From positions 1 to 64,000 of the forward strand of contig NZ_JAKNUW010000002.1 of NCBI RefSeq assembly GCF_023155805.1: a DNA stretch of 64,000 bases, written 5' to 3'. Position 1 is the first letter of the stretch. Each line of letters starts with the position of its first letter. Under the pieces are notes generated by a model. The model was given only the letters and a program-made list of their open reading frames with translations. It did not search any database and had not been told where the DNA came from. A program made the translations under genes and the position numbers. Below, piece after piece: positions 15,239-25,122 of this stretch. This DNA is from Micrococcus lacusdianchii (GTDB lineage: Bacteria > Actinomycetota > Actinomycetes > Actinomycetales > Micrococcaceae).

Positions 15239-17170
15239 ATGCCGTCCACCACCTCCCTCCGCGCCCGCCGCCGCGCCGGCGCCCTGCTGTGCGCCGCAGT
15301 CCTCGCCGGCGGCACGCTCGCCGCCACGCCCGCCACCGCCGCTCCCGAGTCGAACGACGGGGCCGGGACCGCAGCCGTCGCCCCGGCGCCGAACCACGGC
15401 ATGGCCGCGTCCTCGGCCGACCCCAACGCGGACGGCTACGACTCGTTCATCGTCACCTACAAGGAGACCTCCGCGAACAGCACCGGCAAGGGCCGTGCGA
15501 ACGCGTGGGGCAAGGCCGCCAAGGAGGCCGGCGTCTCGGTGAAGGAGCTGCGCGAGACCGCGCTCGGCTCCCACGTGATCTCCACCGGCAAGAAGCTCAC
15601 CCAGGACGAGTCCGCGGCGTTCATGGCAGACCTGCGCGCCTCCGGCGCCGTCGACGCCGTCGAGCCGAACGCCATCATGACCGCGGCCGCGCTGTCCCCG
15701 GTGGACGCCCTCTACTCCCAGCAGTGGGGCTTCACGGGCGTCAACGGCATGCGCGTGCCCGGTGCCTGGGATGCGACCACCGGCGCCGGCGTCCTCGTCG
15801 GCGTGATCGACACCGGTCAGACCGACCACTCCGACCTGAACGCCAACACGGTCCCCGGGTACGACTTCATCTCGAGCTCCACGGTCTCCCGCGACGGCGG
15901 CGGCCGCGACGCGAACCCGCGGGACGAAGGCGACTGGTTCCTCGCCGGGGAGTGCGGCCAGCCCCAGGGCTCCGACTCCTCGTGGCACGGCACCCATGTG
16001 GCGGGCACCGTCGCGGCCGTGGCCAACACGCAGGGCGTCGTCGGCGTCGCCCCGAACGCCAAGGTCCAGCACGCCCGCGTGCTCGGCAAGTGCGGCGGCT
16101 CGCTGGCCGACATCGCGGACGCGATCGTCTGGTCCGCCGGCGGGTCCGTGCCCGGCGTGCCGGCCAACCCGACTCCGGTGGACGTCATCAACATGTCCCT
16201 GGGCGGTTCCGGCACGTGCGGCACCACCTACCAGAACGCCATCAACGCGGCCGTGGGCCGCGGCGTCCCCGTGGTGGTGGCCGCCGGCAACGAGAACCGT
16301 GACGCCTCCCTGGCCCGTCCGGCCAACTGCCAGAACACGATCACCGTGGCGGCCTCGGACGCGAACGGCAACCGCTCCTCCTTCTCCAACTACGGTGCGT
16401 CCGTGGACGTCACCGCCCCGGGCTCGGCGATCGTCTCCACGATCGACACGGGCACCACCACCCCGGTCGGCGAGGGCTACGCGAAGTACAACGGCACCTC
16501 GATGGCCACTCCGCACGTGGCGGGCACCGTGGCCCTGATGCTGGCGAAGAACTCCTCCCTGAGCCCGGCCCAGGTGGAGTCCACGCTCAAGACCAACGCC
16601 CGTCCGCTGCCGGGCGTGTGCTCCGGTGGCTGCGGCGCCGGCCTGGTGGACGCCACGAAGACCCTGAACGCCCTGGGCGGCGGCGTGACCCCGACCCCCA
16701 CGCCGACCCCGACGCCGTCCACCGTCCTGGTGAACGGCGGCTTCGAGTCCGGTGCCACCGGCTGGACCGGCACCCCGTCCGACTTCGTCGTGACGGACTC
16801 CGCGGCCGCCAAGTCCGGCTCCCGCTACGGCGTCCTCAACGGCTACGGCCGCCGCAACACCGGCACGATCGACCAGCGGGTGACCGTGCCCGCCTCGGGC
16901 GCCTCGCTGACCTACAGCGTGCAGGTCGGCACGGACGAGACCACCTCCTTCTCTCAGTACGACACCCTGTCCGTGCAGGTGGTGGACGGCTACTCCGGCA
17001 CCTCCACCCTGAAGTCACACTCCAACCTGGACCGCGGTCCGTACACCACCCACACGGTCGACCTGTCCCGCTTCGCCGGGAAGACCGTGACCCTGCGCTT
17101 CAAGGGCACCGAGGACGACTCGGCCGCCACGGTGTTCCGGATCGACGACGTCTCCGTCATCGCGCGCTGA
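15239..17170 (+). CDS. secreted subtilisin-family (S8) serine protease
   Basis: 643 residues. The signal peptide ends near residue 34 (ATPATAA). An I9-type propeptide (about 50-145; DSFIVTYKETS ... GAVDAVEPNAIM) acts as an intramolecular chaperone. The catalytic domain has all three active residues: Asp in VGVIDTGQTDHSDL, His in SSWHGTHVAGTVAAV and Ser in YNGTSMATPHVAGTVAL, plus the oxyanion Asn in VVVAAGNEN. Cysteines at ECGQ, KCGG, GTCG, ANCQ and VCSGGCG suggest disulfides. A PTPTPTPTP linker leads to a C-terminal jelly-roll domain of about 140 residues (NGGFESGATGWTG ... FRIDDVSVIAR), a probable binding module. GAGGAG precedes the ATG. Confidence 0.95.
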   Translation: MPSTTSLRARRRAGALLCAAVLAGGTLAATPATAAPESNDGAGTAAVAPAPNHGMAASSADPNADGYDSFIVTYKETSANSTGKGRANAWGKAAKEAGVSVKELRETALGSHVISTGKKLTQDESAAFMADLRASGAVDAVEPNAIMTAAALSPVDALYSQQWGFTGVNGMRVPGAWDATTGAGVLVGVIDTGQTDHSDLNANTVPGYDFISSSTVSRDGGGRDANPRDEGDWFLAGECGQPQGSDSSWHGTHVAGTVAAVANTQGVVGVAPNAKVQHARVLGKCGGSLADIADAIVWSAGGSVPGVPANPTPVDVINMSLGGSGTCGTTYQNAINAAVGRGVPVVVAAGNENRDASLARPANCQNTITVAASDANGNRSSFSNYGASVDVTAPGSAIVSTIDTGTTTPVGEGYAKYNGTSMATPHVAGTVALMLAKNSSLSPAQVESTLKTNARPLPGVCSGGCGAGLVDATKTLNALGGGVTPTPTPTPTPSTVLVNGGFESGATGWTGTPSDFVVTDSAAAKSGSRYGVLNGYGRRNTGTIDQRVTVPASGASLTYSVQVGTDETTSFSQYDTLSVQVVDGYSGTSTLKSHSNLDRGPYTTHTVDLSRFAGKTVTLRFKGTEDDSAATVFRIDDVSVIAR

Positions 17171-17197
17171 CCATCGTCGCCGGACCGCGATGGATCC

Positions 17198-17229
17198 GGG
17201 CCGCCGTCCCCTCGCGGGGGCGGCGGCCC
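17198..17229 (+). terminator. terminator of the protease gene
   Basis: Arms 17198-17206 and 17221-17229 pair perfectly, extended by CCCC/GGGG around a TCGC loop, 28 bases after the stop codon. Confidence 0.75.
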
Positions 17230-17285
17230 GACTGCGTCGGCTCCCCCGTGGTCGAGAGAACCCCAGTCGGACCCGGGCGCCGGAT

Positions 17286-17314
17286 TTGCCCGGTGGGGGA
17301 GGGTCCGATACAGT
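17286..17314 (+). promoter_or_regulatory. promoter of tRNA-Val
   Basis: -35 TTGCCC (17286-17291) and -10 TACAGT (17309-17314) with a 17-base spacer. The tRNA begins 42 bases after the -10, leaving a short leader for removal. Confidence 0.7.
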
Positions 17315-17355
17315 TCAGCGAGTCGTCCGGGCCCTCCACAGCCGGGGCGGACCCC

Positions 17356-17429
17356 GGATCTTTAGCTCAGTTGGTTAGAGCGTTCGCTTCACACGCGAGA
17401 GGTCGCTGGTTCGAGTCCAGTAAGATCCA
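17356..17429 (+). tRNA. tRNA-Val (anticodon CAC)
   Basis: Acceptor GGATCTT/AAGATCC, D stem GCTC/GAGC, anticodon stem TTCGC/GCGAG around TTCACAC, T stem GCTGG/CCAGT. The discriminator A is followed by CCG, so CCA is not encoded and must be added. Confidence 0.95.
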
Positions 17430-17434
17430 CCGCC

Positions 17435-17464
17435 GCAAGGGCCCTCCTCCGGGAGGGCCCTTGC
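17435..17464 (+). terminator. terminator after tRNA-Val
   Basis: Perfect 13-bp stem (17435-17447 with 17452-17464) with loop TCCG, six bases beyond the tRNA. Confidence 0.85.
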
Positions 17465-17519
17465 GCATGTCCGGGAGAGCGGGGAGCGCCTGCCCGGTGA
17501 GGCACGAGGCAAGGACACG

Positions 17520-19454
17520 GTGAGCAGCGTGGACCCACAGACCCCCCGAGACCGTCCCGACGCGCCCGCGGCGGAGCCCGCCCCGCAGGCGGGTCCCCTC
17601 CCGGTGCTGCGCCCTGCCGCCGTCCCCTCCGCCCCGCCGGAGGCCGTCGAGGAGACGGCCGACGTGGCCGCGTCCCCGACCCGTGACGAGGGCCCCGAAG
17701 AGGTCCTGCCGCCGGTCCTCGCCCCCGCCACCGCGGCGCTGCCCGCCACGCCGGGCTGCGGGCATCCCGCCGGCGCGACCCCGTCCGCGGTGCGGCCGGA
17801 CGAGGACCCCGACGACGCCGGCCCGTCGCCCGCCCCGGCCCCGGGCCCTGCGGCCGACGCGCCCCTGACCGCGCCGCCGCTGTCCGAGGTCGTGCCCACG
17901 TCCGTCCTGGCCCCCGCGGAGGGCGTGGCCCCCACCGCCGAGCAAGCTGCGGAGACGATCCCGGACCTCGTGGTGCCAGAGCCGCTGCTGCCCCACGGGC
18001 CCGAAGAGCCGCGGGGGCGCCGTCGTCGCCGCCGGGGGCGGGACCACCACCGGGCGGTGTTCGAGGAGACCCTGCCCACGCAGGCCCTCGTGATGGTGGA
18101 CCGCCTGCAGGCCTCCCCGTACGGGCGACGCATGCGCTCGACCCTGAGCCGACGGCGGGAGCAGGACGAGCAGGCCCTCGAGGCGCGCACCACCCTGGAC
18201 TTCGCCCTCAAGCTGGGGGAGACCATGTTCGGGTTCGGGGCGACCTCGCTGGACGTGGAGACCTCGATCATCGTGGTGACGCAGGCCTACGGGATCCACG
18301 AGACGGAGGTGGACCTGACCAACCAGGCCATCTCCCTGAACTACGCACCCGACTCGAGCCGCGGCGAGGTGCCCTACACGCTCCAGCGCGTGGTGCGCTC
18401 CTACTCCACGAACTACGAGGGGCTCGTGGCGGTGCACCGCCTCGTGGAGGAGATCTCCGACGGGACGGTCGAGCGCGCCGAGGCCCAGCGCCGGCTCGTG
18501 GAGATCCGCCGCCGGCCCAAGCCGTACCCGCCGGCCCTGGAGATCCTCATGGCGGGCGTGTTCGTGGCCTGCTTCGTCCCTTTCATCGGCGGCACCTGGC
18601 AGGGCGCCCTGCTGGGGATGGCCTCCACGTGGTTCGTGTTCTGGCTGCACACACGGACCATGGCGTTCCTGCCGGAGATCTACTCCGTGATGATCGGCTC
18701 GTCGGTGGCCACGGCGGTCGCGTTCGGCGCGTACGCCCTCGAGGTGCCGATCAACCCCGCGCTGATGGTGGCCGGGGGCATCATGATGCTCCTGCCCACG
18801 TCCAGGTTCGTCACGGCCGTGCTGGACGCCATCAACGGCTTCCCGGTGACGGCCGCCGGTCGATTCATCTCCACGATGCTCGTCTTCGTGGGCATCATGG
18901 CGGGCATCATGGTGGCCGTCGCGGCGGCGGAACTCGCCGGCTTCCCGCGTCTCGACCTGGCCGCGCAGGCCTCCGCCTCCCACCCCGCGCCGCTGCTGCT
19001 CGCCCTGGTGCTCGTGGCCACTGCAGCGGACGCCGTCGTCGAGCGATCGGGGTGGCGGACCCTGCTGGCCTCCTGCGGAGTGACCGGCGCGGCGTTCTGC
19101 GCCCACACCCTGATCGCGGACCTGGGCGTGGGGCCCACCCTCCAGCCGGCGACCGCGGCCGCCGTCGTCGGGTTCCTGGGGAGGATCGTGGCCCTGCGCG
19201 TGGGTGCCCCGCCGATCGTGGTGCTGGTGCCCAGCATCCTGTTCCTGCTCCCGGGCTTCGCGATCTTCCGCGGCCTGTACGAGTTCACCGTGGAGACCAC
19301 GTCCCCGGTGGCCGGCGTGGCCGGGATCGTCAGCGCGCTCGTGGTGGTGGTGGGCATCGGTGCGGGCGCGGTGTTCGGGGACACCCTCGCCCGGCCCGTG
19401 ACGGCGCGCCTGGTCGAGCGCCGGAGCGTCGGCCCGGAGGGGCGTCAGCGCTGA
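17520..19454 (+). CDS. threonine/serine exporter family (ThrE-like) membrane protein
   Basis: 644 residues. Residues 1-170 are a long Pro/Ala/Glu-rich disordered region ending in an Arg cluster. The ThrE domain begins near residue 222 with LDFALKLGETMFGFGATSLDVETSIIVVTQAYG and EVDLTNQAISLNY, the conserved cytoplasmic part. About ten transmembrane helices follow: five from the ThrE N-terminal type (ILMAGVFVACFVPFIGGTW onward) and five from the DUF3815-like half (PLLLALVLVATAADAV to VVVGIGAGAVFGDTLARP). The family exports threonine and serine by proton motive force. The first GTG at 17520 lies close to AAGGA; a second GTG nine bases on is possible. Confidence 0.85.
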   Translation: MSSVDPQTPRDRPDAPAAEPAPQAGPLPVLRPAAVPSAPPEAVEETADVAASPTRDEGPEEVLPPVLAPATAALPATPGCGHPAGATPSAVRPDEDPDDAGPSPAPAPGPAADAPLTAPPLSEVVPTSVLAPAEGVAPTAEQAAETIPDLVVPEPLLPHGPEEPRGRRRRRRGRDHHRAVFEETLPTQALVMVDRLQASPYGRRMRSTLSRRREQDEQALEARTTLDFALKLGETMFGFGATSLDVETSIIVVTQAYGIHETEVDLTNQAISLNYAPDSSRGEVPYTLQRVVRSYSTNYEGLVAVHRLVEEISDGTVERAEAQRRLVEIRRRPKPYPPALEILMAGVFVACFVPFIGGTWQGALLGMASTWFVFWLHTRTMAFLPEIYSVMIGSSVATAVAFGAYALEVPINPALMVAGGIMMLLPTSRFVTAVLDAINGFPVTAAGRFISTMLVFVGIMAGIMVAVAAAELAGFPRLDLAAQASASHPAPLLLALVLVATAADAVVERSGWRTLLASCGVTGAAFCAHTLIADLGVGPTLQPATAAAVVGFLGRIVALRVGAPPIVVLVPSILFLLPGFAIFRGLYEFTVETTSPVAGVAGIVSALVVVVGIGAGAVFGDTLARPVTARLVERRSVGPEGRQR

Positions 19455-19475
19455 ACTGGCCCGGCCCTGCCCGGC

Positions 19476-20153
19476 TCAGTCGGGGATGCGCCAGTCCACG
19501 GGCTCGGCGCCGGCGGCCTCGAGCAGGGCGTTGACCCGACTGAACGGGCGCGAGCCGAAGAACCCGCGGCTCGCGCTCAACGGGGAGGGGTGCGGGGACT
19601 CGACGACGCCGGCCCCGCCCTCGCGCAGCAGCGGCGCCATGCGCCGCGCGTCGCTGCCCCAGAGCAGGCCGACCAGCGGGGTGCCGCGGGACACGAGGGC
19701 CCGCACGGCGGCCTCGGTGACCTCCTCCCACCCGATGCCGCGGTGGCTGCCGCTCGCCCCCGCCCGGACGGTCAGGACGCGGTTCAGCAGCAGGACGCCC
19801 TGCCCGGTCCACGCGGTGAGGTCTCCGTGTGCGGCCGGTGGGATGCCGAGGTCGTCGTGCAGCTCGCGGTAGATGTTCGAGAGGGAGCGGGGCAGGGGGC
19901 GGACGTGGCGGTCGCACGCGAAGCACATGCCGATCGGGTGTCCCGGCGTGGGGTACGGGTCCTGGCCCAGGACCAGCACCCGAACATCCTCGAACGGCTG
20001 CCGGAAGGCCCGCAGCACGTGCTCGGGCGCGGGAAGGACCTGCTCCCCGGCCGCGCGGCGCGCGATCAGCTCCGCCCCGATCCGCTCAAGGGAGCCGGAG
20101 GAGTCGGCCAGTGCCGTGGCCCAGCCCGGGTCCAGGGGTGCGATCAGGTCCAT
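19476..20153 (-). CDS. ung: uracil-DNA glycosylase, family 1
   Basis: 225 residues. It removes uracil from DNA to start base excision repair. The catalytic water-activating motif is [21 protein letters not shown] (the Asp of GQDPY). [23 protein letters not shown] is the uracil-recognition part with its Asn, and [15 protein letters not shown] is the His-Pro-Ser minor-groove loop. All are intact. The ATG at 20153 is preceded by TACGCT and seven bases with no Shine-Dalgarno, so the message is probably leaderless. It is divergent from the DUF3263 gene, with 52 bases between the start codons. Confidence 0.93.
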   Translation of the reverse strand: MDLIAPLDPGWATALADSSGSLERIGAELIARRAAGEQVLPAPEHVLRAFRQPFEDVRVLVLGQDPYPTPGHPIGMCFACDRHVRPLPRSLSNIYRELHDDLGIPPAAHGDLTAWTGQGVLLLNRVLTVRAGASGSHRGIGWEEVTEAAVRALVSRGTPLVGLLWGSDARRMAPLLREGGAGVVESPHPSPLSASRGFFGSRPFSRVNALLEAAGAEPVDWRIPD

Positions 20154-20205
20154 GCGCCCGAGCGTAGTGGGCGGCCGCCCGCGCCTGCGCAGTAGAGTGG
20201 CCGTC

Positions 20206-20523
20206 ATGCTTCCGTCCGCCGTCCCCGACCCCGGTCAGGGACGCGCCGCCGGACTCACGGACCTCGAGCGGGCGGTCCTGGACCTGGAGTCGCTGACCTG
20301 GCGCCACGCCGGGGCCAAGGAGCACGAGATCCGCGAACGCCTCGGCGTCAGCCCGACCGCCTACTATCAGATGTTGAACGGACTGCTGGACCGGGAGGCC
20401 GCACTGGCCTACCGCCCGCTGCTCGTGACCCGGCTGCTGCGCTCGCGCGGCACCCGCAGCCGGGCCCGGCGCGGCCCGGCACCGGACCCGCCCGCCTCAC
20501 CCCCGTCCCCGCAGGAGTACTAG
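20206..20523 (+). CDS. DUF3263 protein, probable helix-turn-helix regulator
   Basis: 105 residues. The core [52 protein letters not shown] matches the actinobacterial DUF3263 family. These small proteins carry a sigma-70 region 4-like helix-turn-helix ([18 protein letters not shown]). The C-terminal 30 residues are basic and proline-rich. A TAGAGT -10 (20193-20198) seven bases before the ATG indicates a leaderless start. The LytR_C gene begins four bases after its stop, and this pairing is common in actinobacteria, so the two probably form an operon. Confidence 0.8.
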   Translation: MLPSAVPDPGQGRAAGLTDLERAVLDLESLTWRHAGAKEHEIRERLGVSPTAYYQMLNGLLDREAALAYRPLLVTRLLRSRGTRSRARRGPAPDPPASPPSPQEY

Positions 20524-20527
20524 ACCG

Positions 20528-21571
20528 ATGGCCTACCCCGCCGACCGCTTCGACGACGTCCCCGAGTACACCGATCAGCACGGCGCTCACCGGGAGGCGT
20601 TCGCCGCCGGGGCCGCGGGCGCCACCGCCGCCGGCGGAGGCGGGGTCCTGAAGTGGCTGCTGGCCGCCGCGGCCGCGCTCCTGCTGCTGGGCCTGTTCCT
20701 CGGCCTGGTCCTGCCGCGCCTGACCGGCGGCGGCGACGAGCCGGTGGCCGGCGGGGACGCCTCCACCTCCGGGGCCGTCTCCCCGGCCTCCTCGCCGGCG
20801 ACTCAGTCGGGCGCCGCCCCGGCGCCCTCGTCCTCCGCGGATCCGACCGCCTCGTCCTCCGCGGATCCGACCGCCTCGTCCTCCGCGGATCCGACCGCCT
20901 CGTCCTCCGCGGATCCGACCGCCTCGTCCGCTCCGGCGGCACCGTCCTCCGCCGACCCGGCGCAGGCCTCGCAGGACGCCGAGCGCTCCCGGTCCGCCGC
21001 CGAGTCCGCCGCGGCCGCGTCTTCCCGTGCCGCCGCCTCCCGCTCCGCCGAGGAGGCCGCCCAAGCCGCCGCCGAGGCCGCCCGGGCCGCCGAGGCGTCG
21101 CGCTCGGCTGAGGCCGAGGCGTCCCGGTCCATCGTGGCCGAGGCCTCCCGTTCGGCTGCCGCGGATGCGTCGCGCTCCGCGGCCGCGGAGGCCTCCCGTT
21201 CGGCCGCCGCGGAGGCGTCGCGCTCCGCGGCCGCCCAGGCCGAGGCGTCCCGCTCGGCCGCCGCCCAGGCGGAGGCCTCCCGCTCCGCCGCGGCCGCCGC
21301 CGCCGCCGCCAAGCAGAACCCCGTGATCGTGTACAACGCCACGCGCATCAACGACCTGGCGGCCTCGTACGCCACGCGTCTGAGGACCGACGGCTTCACC
21401 CAGGTGGACGCCCGCAACTGGCGCGGCCGCGGCGTGACCGCCGATGTCGTCCTGTACAACTCGCCCGAGCACCGCGCCACGGCCGAGGCCGTGGGCCGCG
21501 AGCTCGGCTTCCCCGTGGAGCGCGTGCCCAACCTGCAGGTGAACGGCGTCGCCGTCGTCGTCTTCGGCTGA
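20528..21571 (+). CDS. membrane-anchored LytR_C-domain protein with Ser/Ala-rich stalk
   Basis: 347 residues. A short cytoplasmic N-terminus is followed by one transmembrane helix near residues 38-62 ([23 protein letters not shown]). A long low-complexity stalk then holds four exact SSSADPTA repeats (residues about 101-132) and many AEASRSAA units (155-260). The C-terminal ~90 residues ([25 protein letters not shown] ... [10 protein letters not shown]) are a LytR_C domain, usually found on envelope proteins and thought to bind cell-wall material. The stalk would carry the domain through the wall. A terminator follows at 21589-21630. Confidence 0.8.
   Translation: MAYPADRFDDVPEYTDQHGAHREAFAAGAAGATAAGGGGVLKWLLAAAAALLLLGLFLGLVLPRLTGGGDEPVAGGDASTSGAVSPASSPATQSGAAPAPSSSADPTASSSADPTASSSADPTASSSADPTASSAPAAPSSADPAQASQDAERSRSAAESAAAASSRAAASRSAEEAAQAAAEAARAAEASRSAEAEASRSIVAEASRSAAADASRSAAAEASRSAAAEASRSAAAQAEASRSAAAQAEASRSAAAAAAAAKQNPVIVYNATRINDLAASYATRLRTDGFTQVDARNWRGRGVTADVVLYNSPEHRATAEAVGRELGFPVERVPNLQVNGVAVVVFG
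20827..20922 (+). repeat. 24-bp tandem repeat, four identical copies
   Basis: Units at 20827-20850, 20851-20874, 20875-20898 and 20899-20922 are identical and encode an eight-residue SSSADPTA unit. Identity at silent sites points to recent expansion. Confidence 0.92.
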
Positions 21572-23497
<1,926 letters not shown>

Positions 23498-23540
23498 TCA
23501 TCCGCTGAGTCAGCCCGGATCCGTCCGGGCGCCCAGCACG

Positions 23541-23576
23541 CGAGGCCCGTCTCCCCTGCGGGGGAGGCGGGCCTCG
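23541..23576 (+). terminator. groEL terminator
   Basis: A 16-bp stem (23541-23556 with 23561-23576, one G-T pair) and TGCG loop, 44 bases past the stop. Confidence 0.85.
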
Positions 23577-23614
23577 CCGCGTCCGGAGGCGGTGGATAGG
23601 GCGCGGCGGCGCGT

Positions 23615-23681
23615 TTTCGAACGCGGAACAGGGCCTATTCGACGCTCGAAAGACCTGAAAGGCCCGATTTCGCGTTCGAAA
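23615..23681. repeat. nested three-level palindrome
   Basis: The outer arms TTTCGAACGCG (23615-23625) and CGCGTTCGAAA (23671-23681) are exact complements. Inside them GGGCCT (23631-23636) pairs with AGGCCC (23660-23665), and inside those TTCGA (23638-23642) pairs with TCGAA (23646-23650). It is less GC-rich than its surroundings. It lies between the groEL terminator and the end of the DUF4031-HD gene; it may terminate the latter or be a protein-binding or repeat element. Confidence 0.6.
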
Positions 23682-23704
23682 GTGCGGGGGCGCGGGCGGG
23701 GCGG

Positions 23705-24637
23705 TCAGGCGCGGAGCGCGGCGAGCTCCCGGGTGAGGTTCTCCCGCGCCGTGGCCTCCCAGCGCGCCCGGCCGGCGGCGGTGGCGTACAGGTGGTCCGC
23801 TGCCATGAGCCCTTCCAGGACACGCGCCCGGCCGGTCCGCCACTGCTCCTGCGTGACATGGGCGAAGTCGGCGCGGACCGCGCGGACGTAGGCGTCATAG
23901 GCCTGGGCGCCGCGGCCCAGCACCTCGAGGTCCGCGTCGCTGAGCACCGCCCCGGCAGCGTCCCCAGGCGCGGGGCGGTGGTCCGCAGTCAGGCGCACCA
24001 GGCGCCCCGCCTCGGCGACGACGTCGGCCGGCACCGCCAGCGCGGGCGTGGCCAGCATGCGCTCGGCCAGACGGGCGGAGTCCTCCTCGTCCTGCCCCGC
24101 GGGCCGGGCGGGATCGGCGCCGTAGACCGCGTCGTGGAACCACGCCGCCAGGCGCACGGCGCGCGGCCGGGGCCCCAGGTCCTGGCCGGCGCTCTCCAGC
24201 AGGTCCACCGCCTCCAGAACCGCGAGCAGGTGGTCGGGGGAGTGGTAGTGGCGGTGCGGCTCGGACCAGCGCCCCAGCAGGTCCCGGCCGGCCGCCATCA
24301 CGGCGTCCGCCTGGGCGGGCAGCCCGGCGAACACGGCCTGCCAGCGGCGCGTCAGCACCGCGTCCCGGCGCGCGGGACGCCGCCGGGCCGGGGTGCGCAG
24401 TCCCGAGCCCAGGAGGCGACGCACGAGCTCTCGCCCGCTCACGGGCTCCGCGCCGGCGGCCACGAGCTCGGCGTGCCGGTGGGCGGGCACGTCGTAGTGG
24501 TCAAGATCGAAGGCCCGCGGGGAGAGGCTCGCGTCCCGTGCGAAGGCGTGCAGCTCCTCGAAGCTGGAGTCGGAGACGAGATGGGAGAAGACCGTCCCAT
24601 GGGCGGGCCATGCGGGAGGGTCGATCAGGACGGCCAT
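23705..24637 (-). CDS. DUF4031 domain fused to an HD metal-dependent phosphohydrolase domain
   Basis: 310 residues. Residues 1-85 (MAVLIDPPAWPAHGTVFSHL, DVPAHRHAELVAAGAEPVSGRELVRRL) form DUF4031, which normally occurs as a stand-alone protein. Residues about 95-310 form an HD domain: HRHYHSPDHLLAVLEAV, VRLAAWFHDAVYG (the His-Asp doublet), LVRLTADHRP and VLSDADLEVLG (metal Asp). HD enzymes of this kind hydrolyse phosphate from nucleotides or related compounds; the substrate is unknown. TAGGGT followed by six bases before the ATG at 24637 indicates a leaderless start. Confidence 0.8.
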   Translation of the reverse strand: MAVLIDPPAWPAHGTVFSHLVSDSSFEELHAFARDASLSPRAFDLDHYDVPAHRHAELVAAGAEPVSGRELVRRLLGSGLRTPARRRPARRDAVLTRRWQAVFAGLPAQADAVMAAGRDLLGRWSEPHRHYHSPDHLLAVLEAVDLLESAGQDLGPRPRAVRLAAWFHDAVYGADPARPAGQDEEDSARLAERMLATPALAVPADVVAEAGRLVRLTADHRPAPGDAAGAVLSDADLEVLGRGAQAYDAYVRAVRADFAHVTQEQWRTGRARVLEGLMAADHLYATAAGRARWEATARENLTRELAALRA

Positions 24638-24713
24638 GCGCCCACCCTACGGGGGTGGCCGCACGCGCACCCCGCCGACCGGATGGACGACGGGGCGCGG
24701 CGCGCCGCCCGGC

Positions 24714-25004
24714 TCAGAACCGGAACATGGCGGCGTTCGCGGCCTCGGTCTCGCTGTACTGGGTGGCGGCCAGGTCCATGGCGCGGCGGATGCTCGCGAG
24801 CGACTCCTCCACCTTCAGCTGGGTGGCGCGCCACTCGGTGAGCACGCCCTGGAAGTTGGCGGAGGCCTGTCCGCGCCACGTGTCCTGCAGCTGGCGCAGG
24901 TGGGCCTCCATGGTGTTCACCTCCGTCTGCAGGCGGGCGATGGAGCCCTCCACGGCGCCGCTCTTGGCGCGCAGGTCCTCGACGTCGATCTGGACGATGG
25001 TCAT
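24714..25004 (-). CDS. WXG100-family (ESAT-6-like) protein
   Basis: 96 residues, the exact family size. Two long helices flank the W-x-G turn: LQDTWRGQASANFQGVLTEW near residues 39-58. The C-terminus YSETEAANAAMFRF contains the Y-x-x-x-E-type export signal used by ESX/type VII secretion. Members are secreted as helical-hairpin dimers. No secretion ATPase (EccC) or membrane component is nearby, so the exporter must lie elsewhere. The likely -10 is TAGCGT on this strand (25076-25071), inside the loop of the upstream hairpin. Confidence 0.85.
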   Translation of the reverse strand: MTIVQIDVEDLRAKSGAVEGSIARLQTEVNTMEAHLRQLQDTWRGQASANFQGVLTEWRATQLKVEESLASIRRAMDLAATQYSETEAANAAMFRF

Positions 25005-25051
25005 GGTGTTCCCCCTCGGTCGGGCGCCGGTGGGCCGGCGTCGGATGTGCG

Positions 25052-25090
25052 GCGGGCGCCGCTGACCGTCACGCTACGGGCGGCGCCCGC
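25052..25090 (-). terminator. probable terminator of the two-component operon
   Basis: An 11-bp perfect stem (25052-25062 with 25080-25090) with a 17-base loop, 33 bases after the histidine kinase stop. The loop also holds a candidate -10 for the WXG100 gene. Confidence 0.5.
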
Positions 25091-25122
25091 CGGACCGGCC
25101 GGGCCGATGACCCGCCGGTGGA

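Noticed and set aside
20827..21310. Repeats in the LytR_C gene considered as a CRISPR array
   Set aside because: Units are directly adjacent with no spacers, in frame, and encode a Ser/Ala-rich stalk.
23615..23681. TTCGAA palindrome considered as a LexA (SOS) box
   Set aside because: Actinobacterial SOS boxes have GAAC-N4-GTTC spacing; here the halves are about 45 bases apart.
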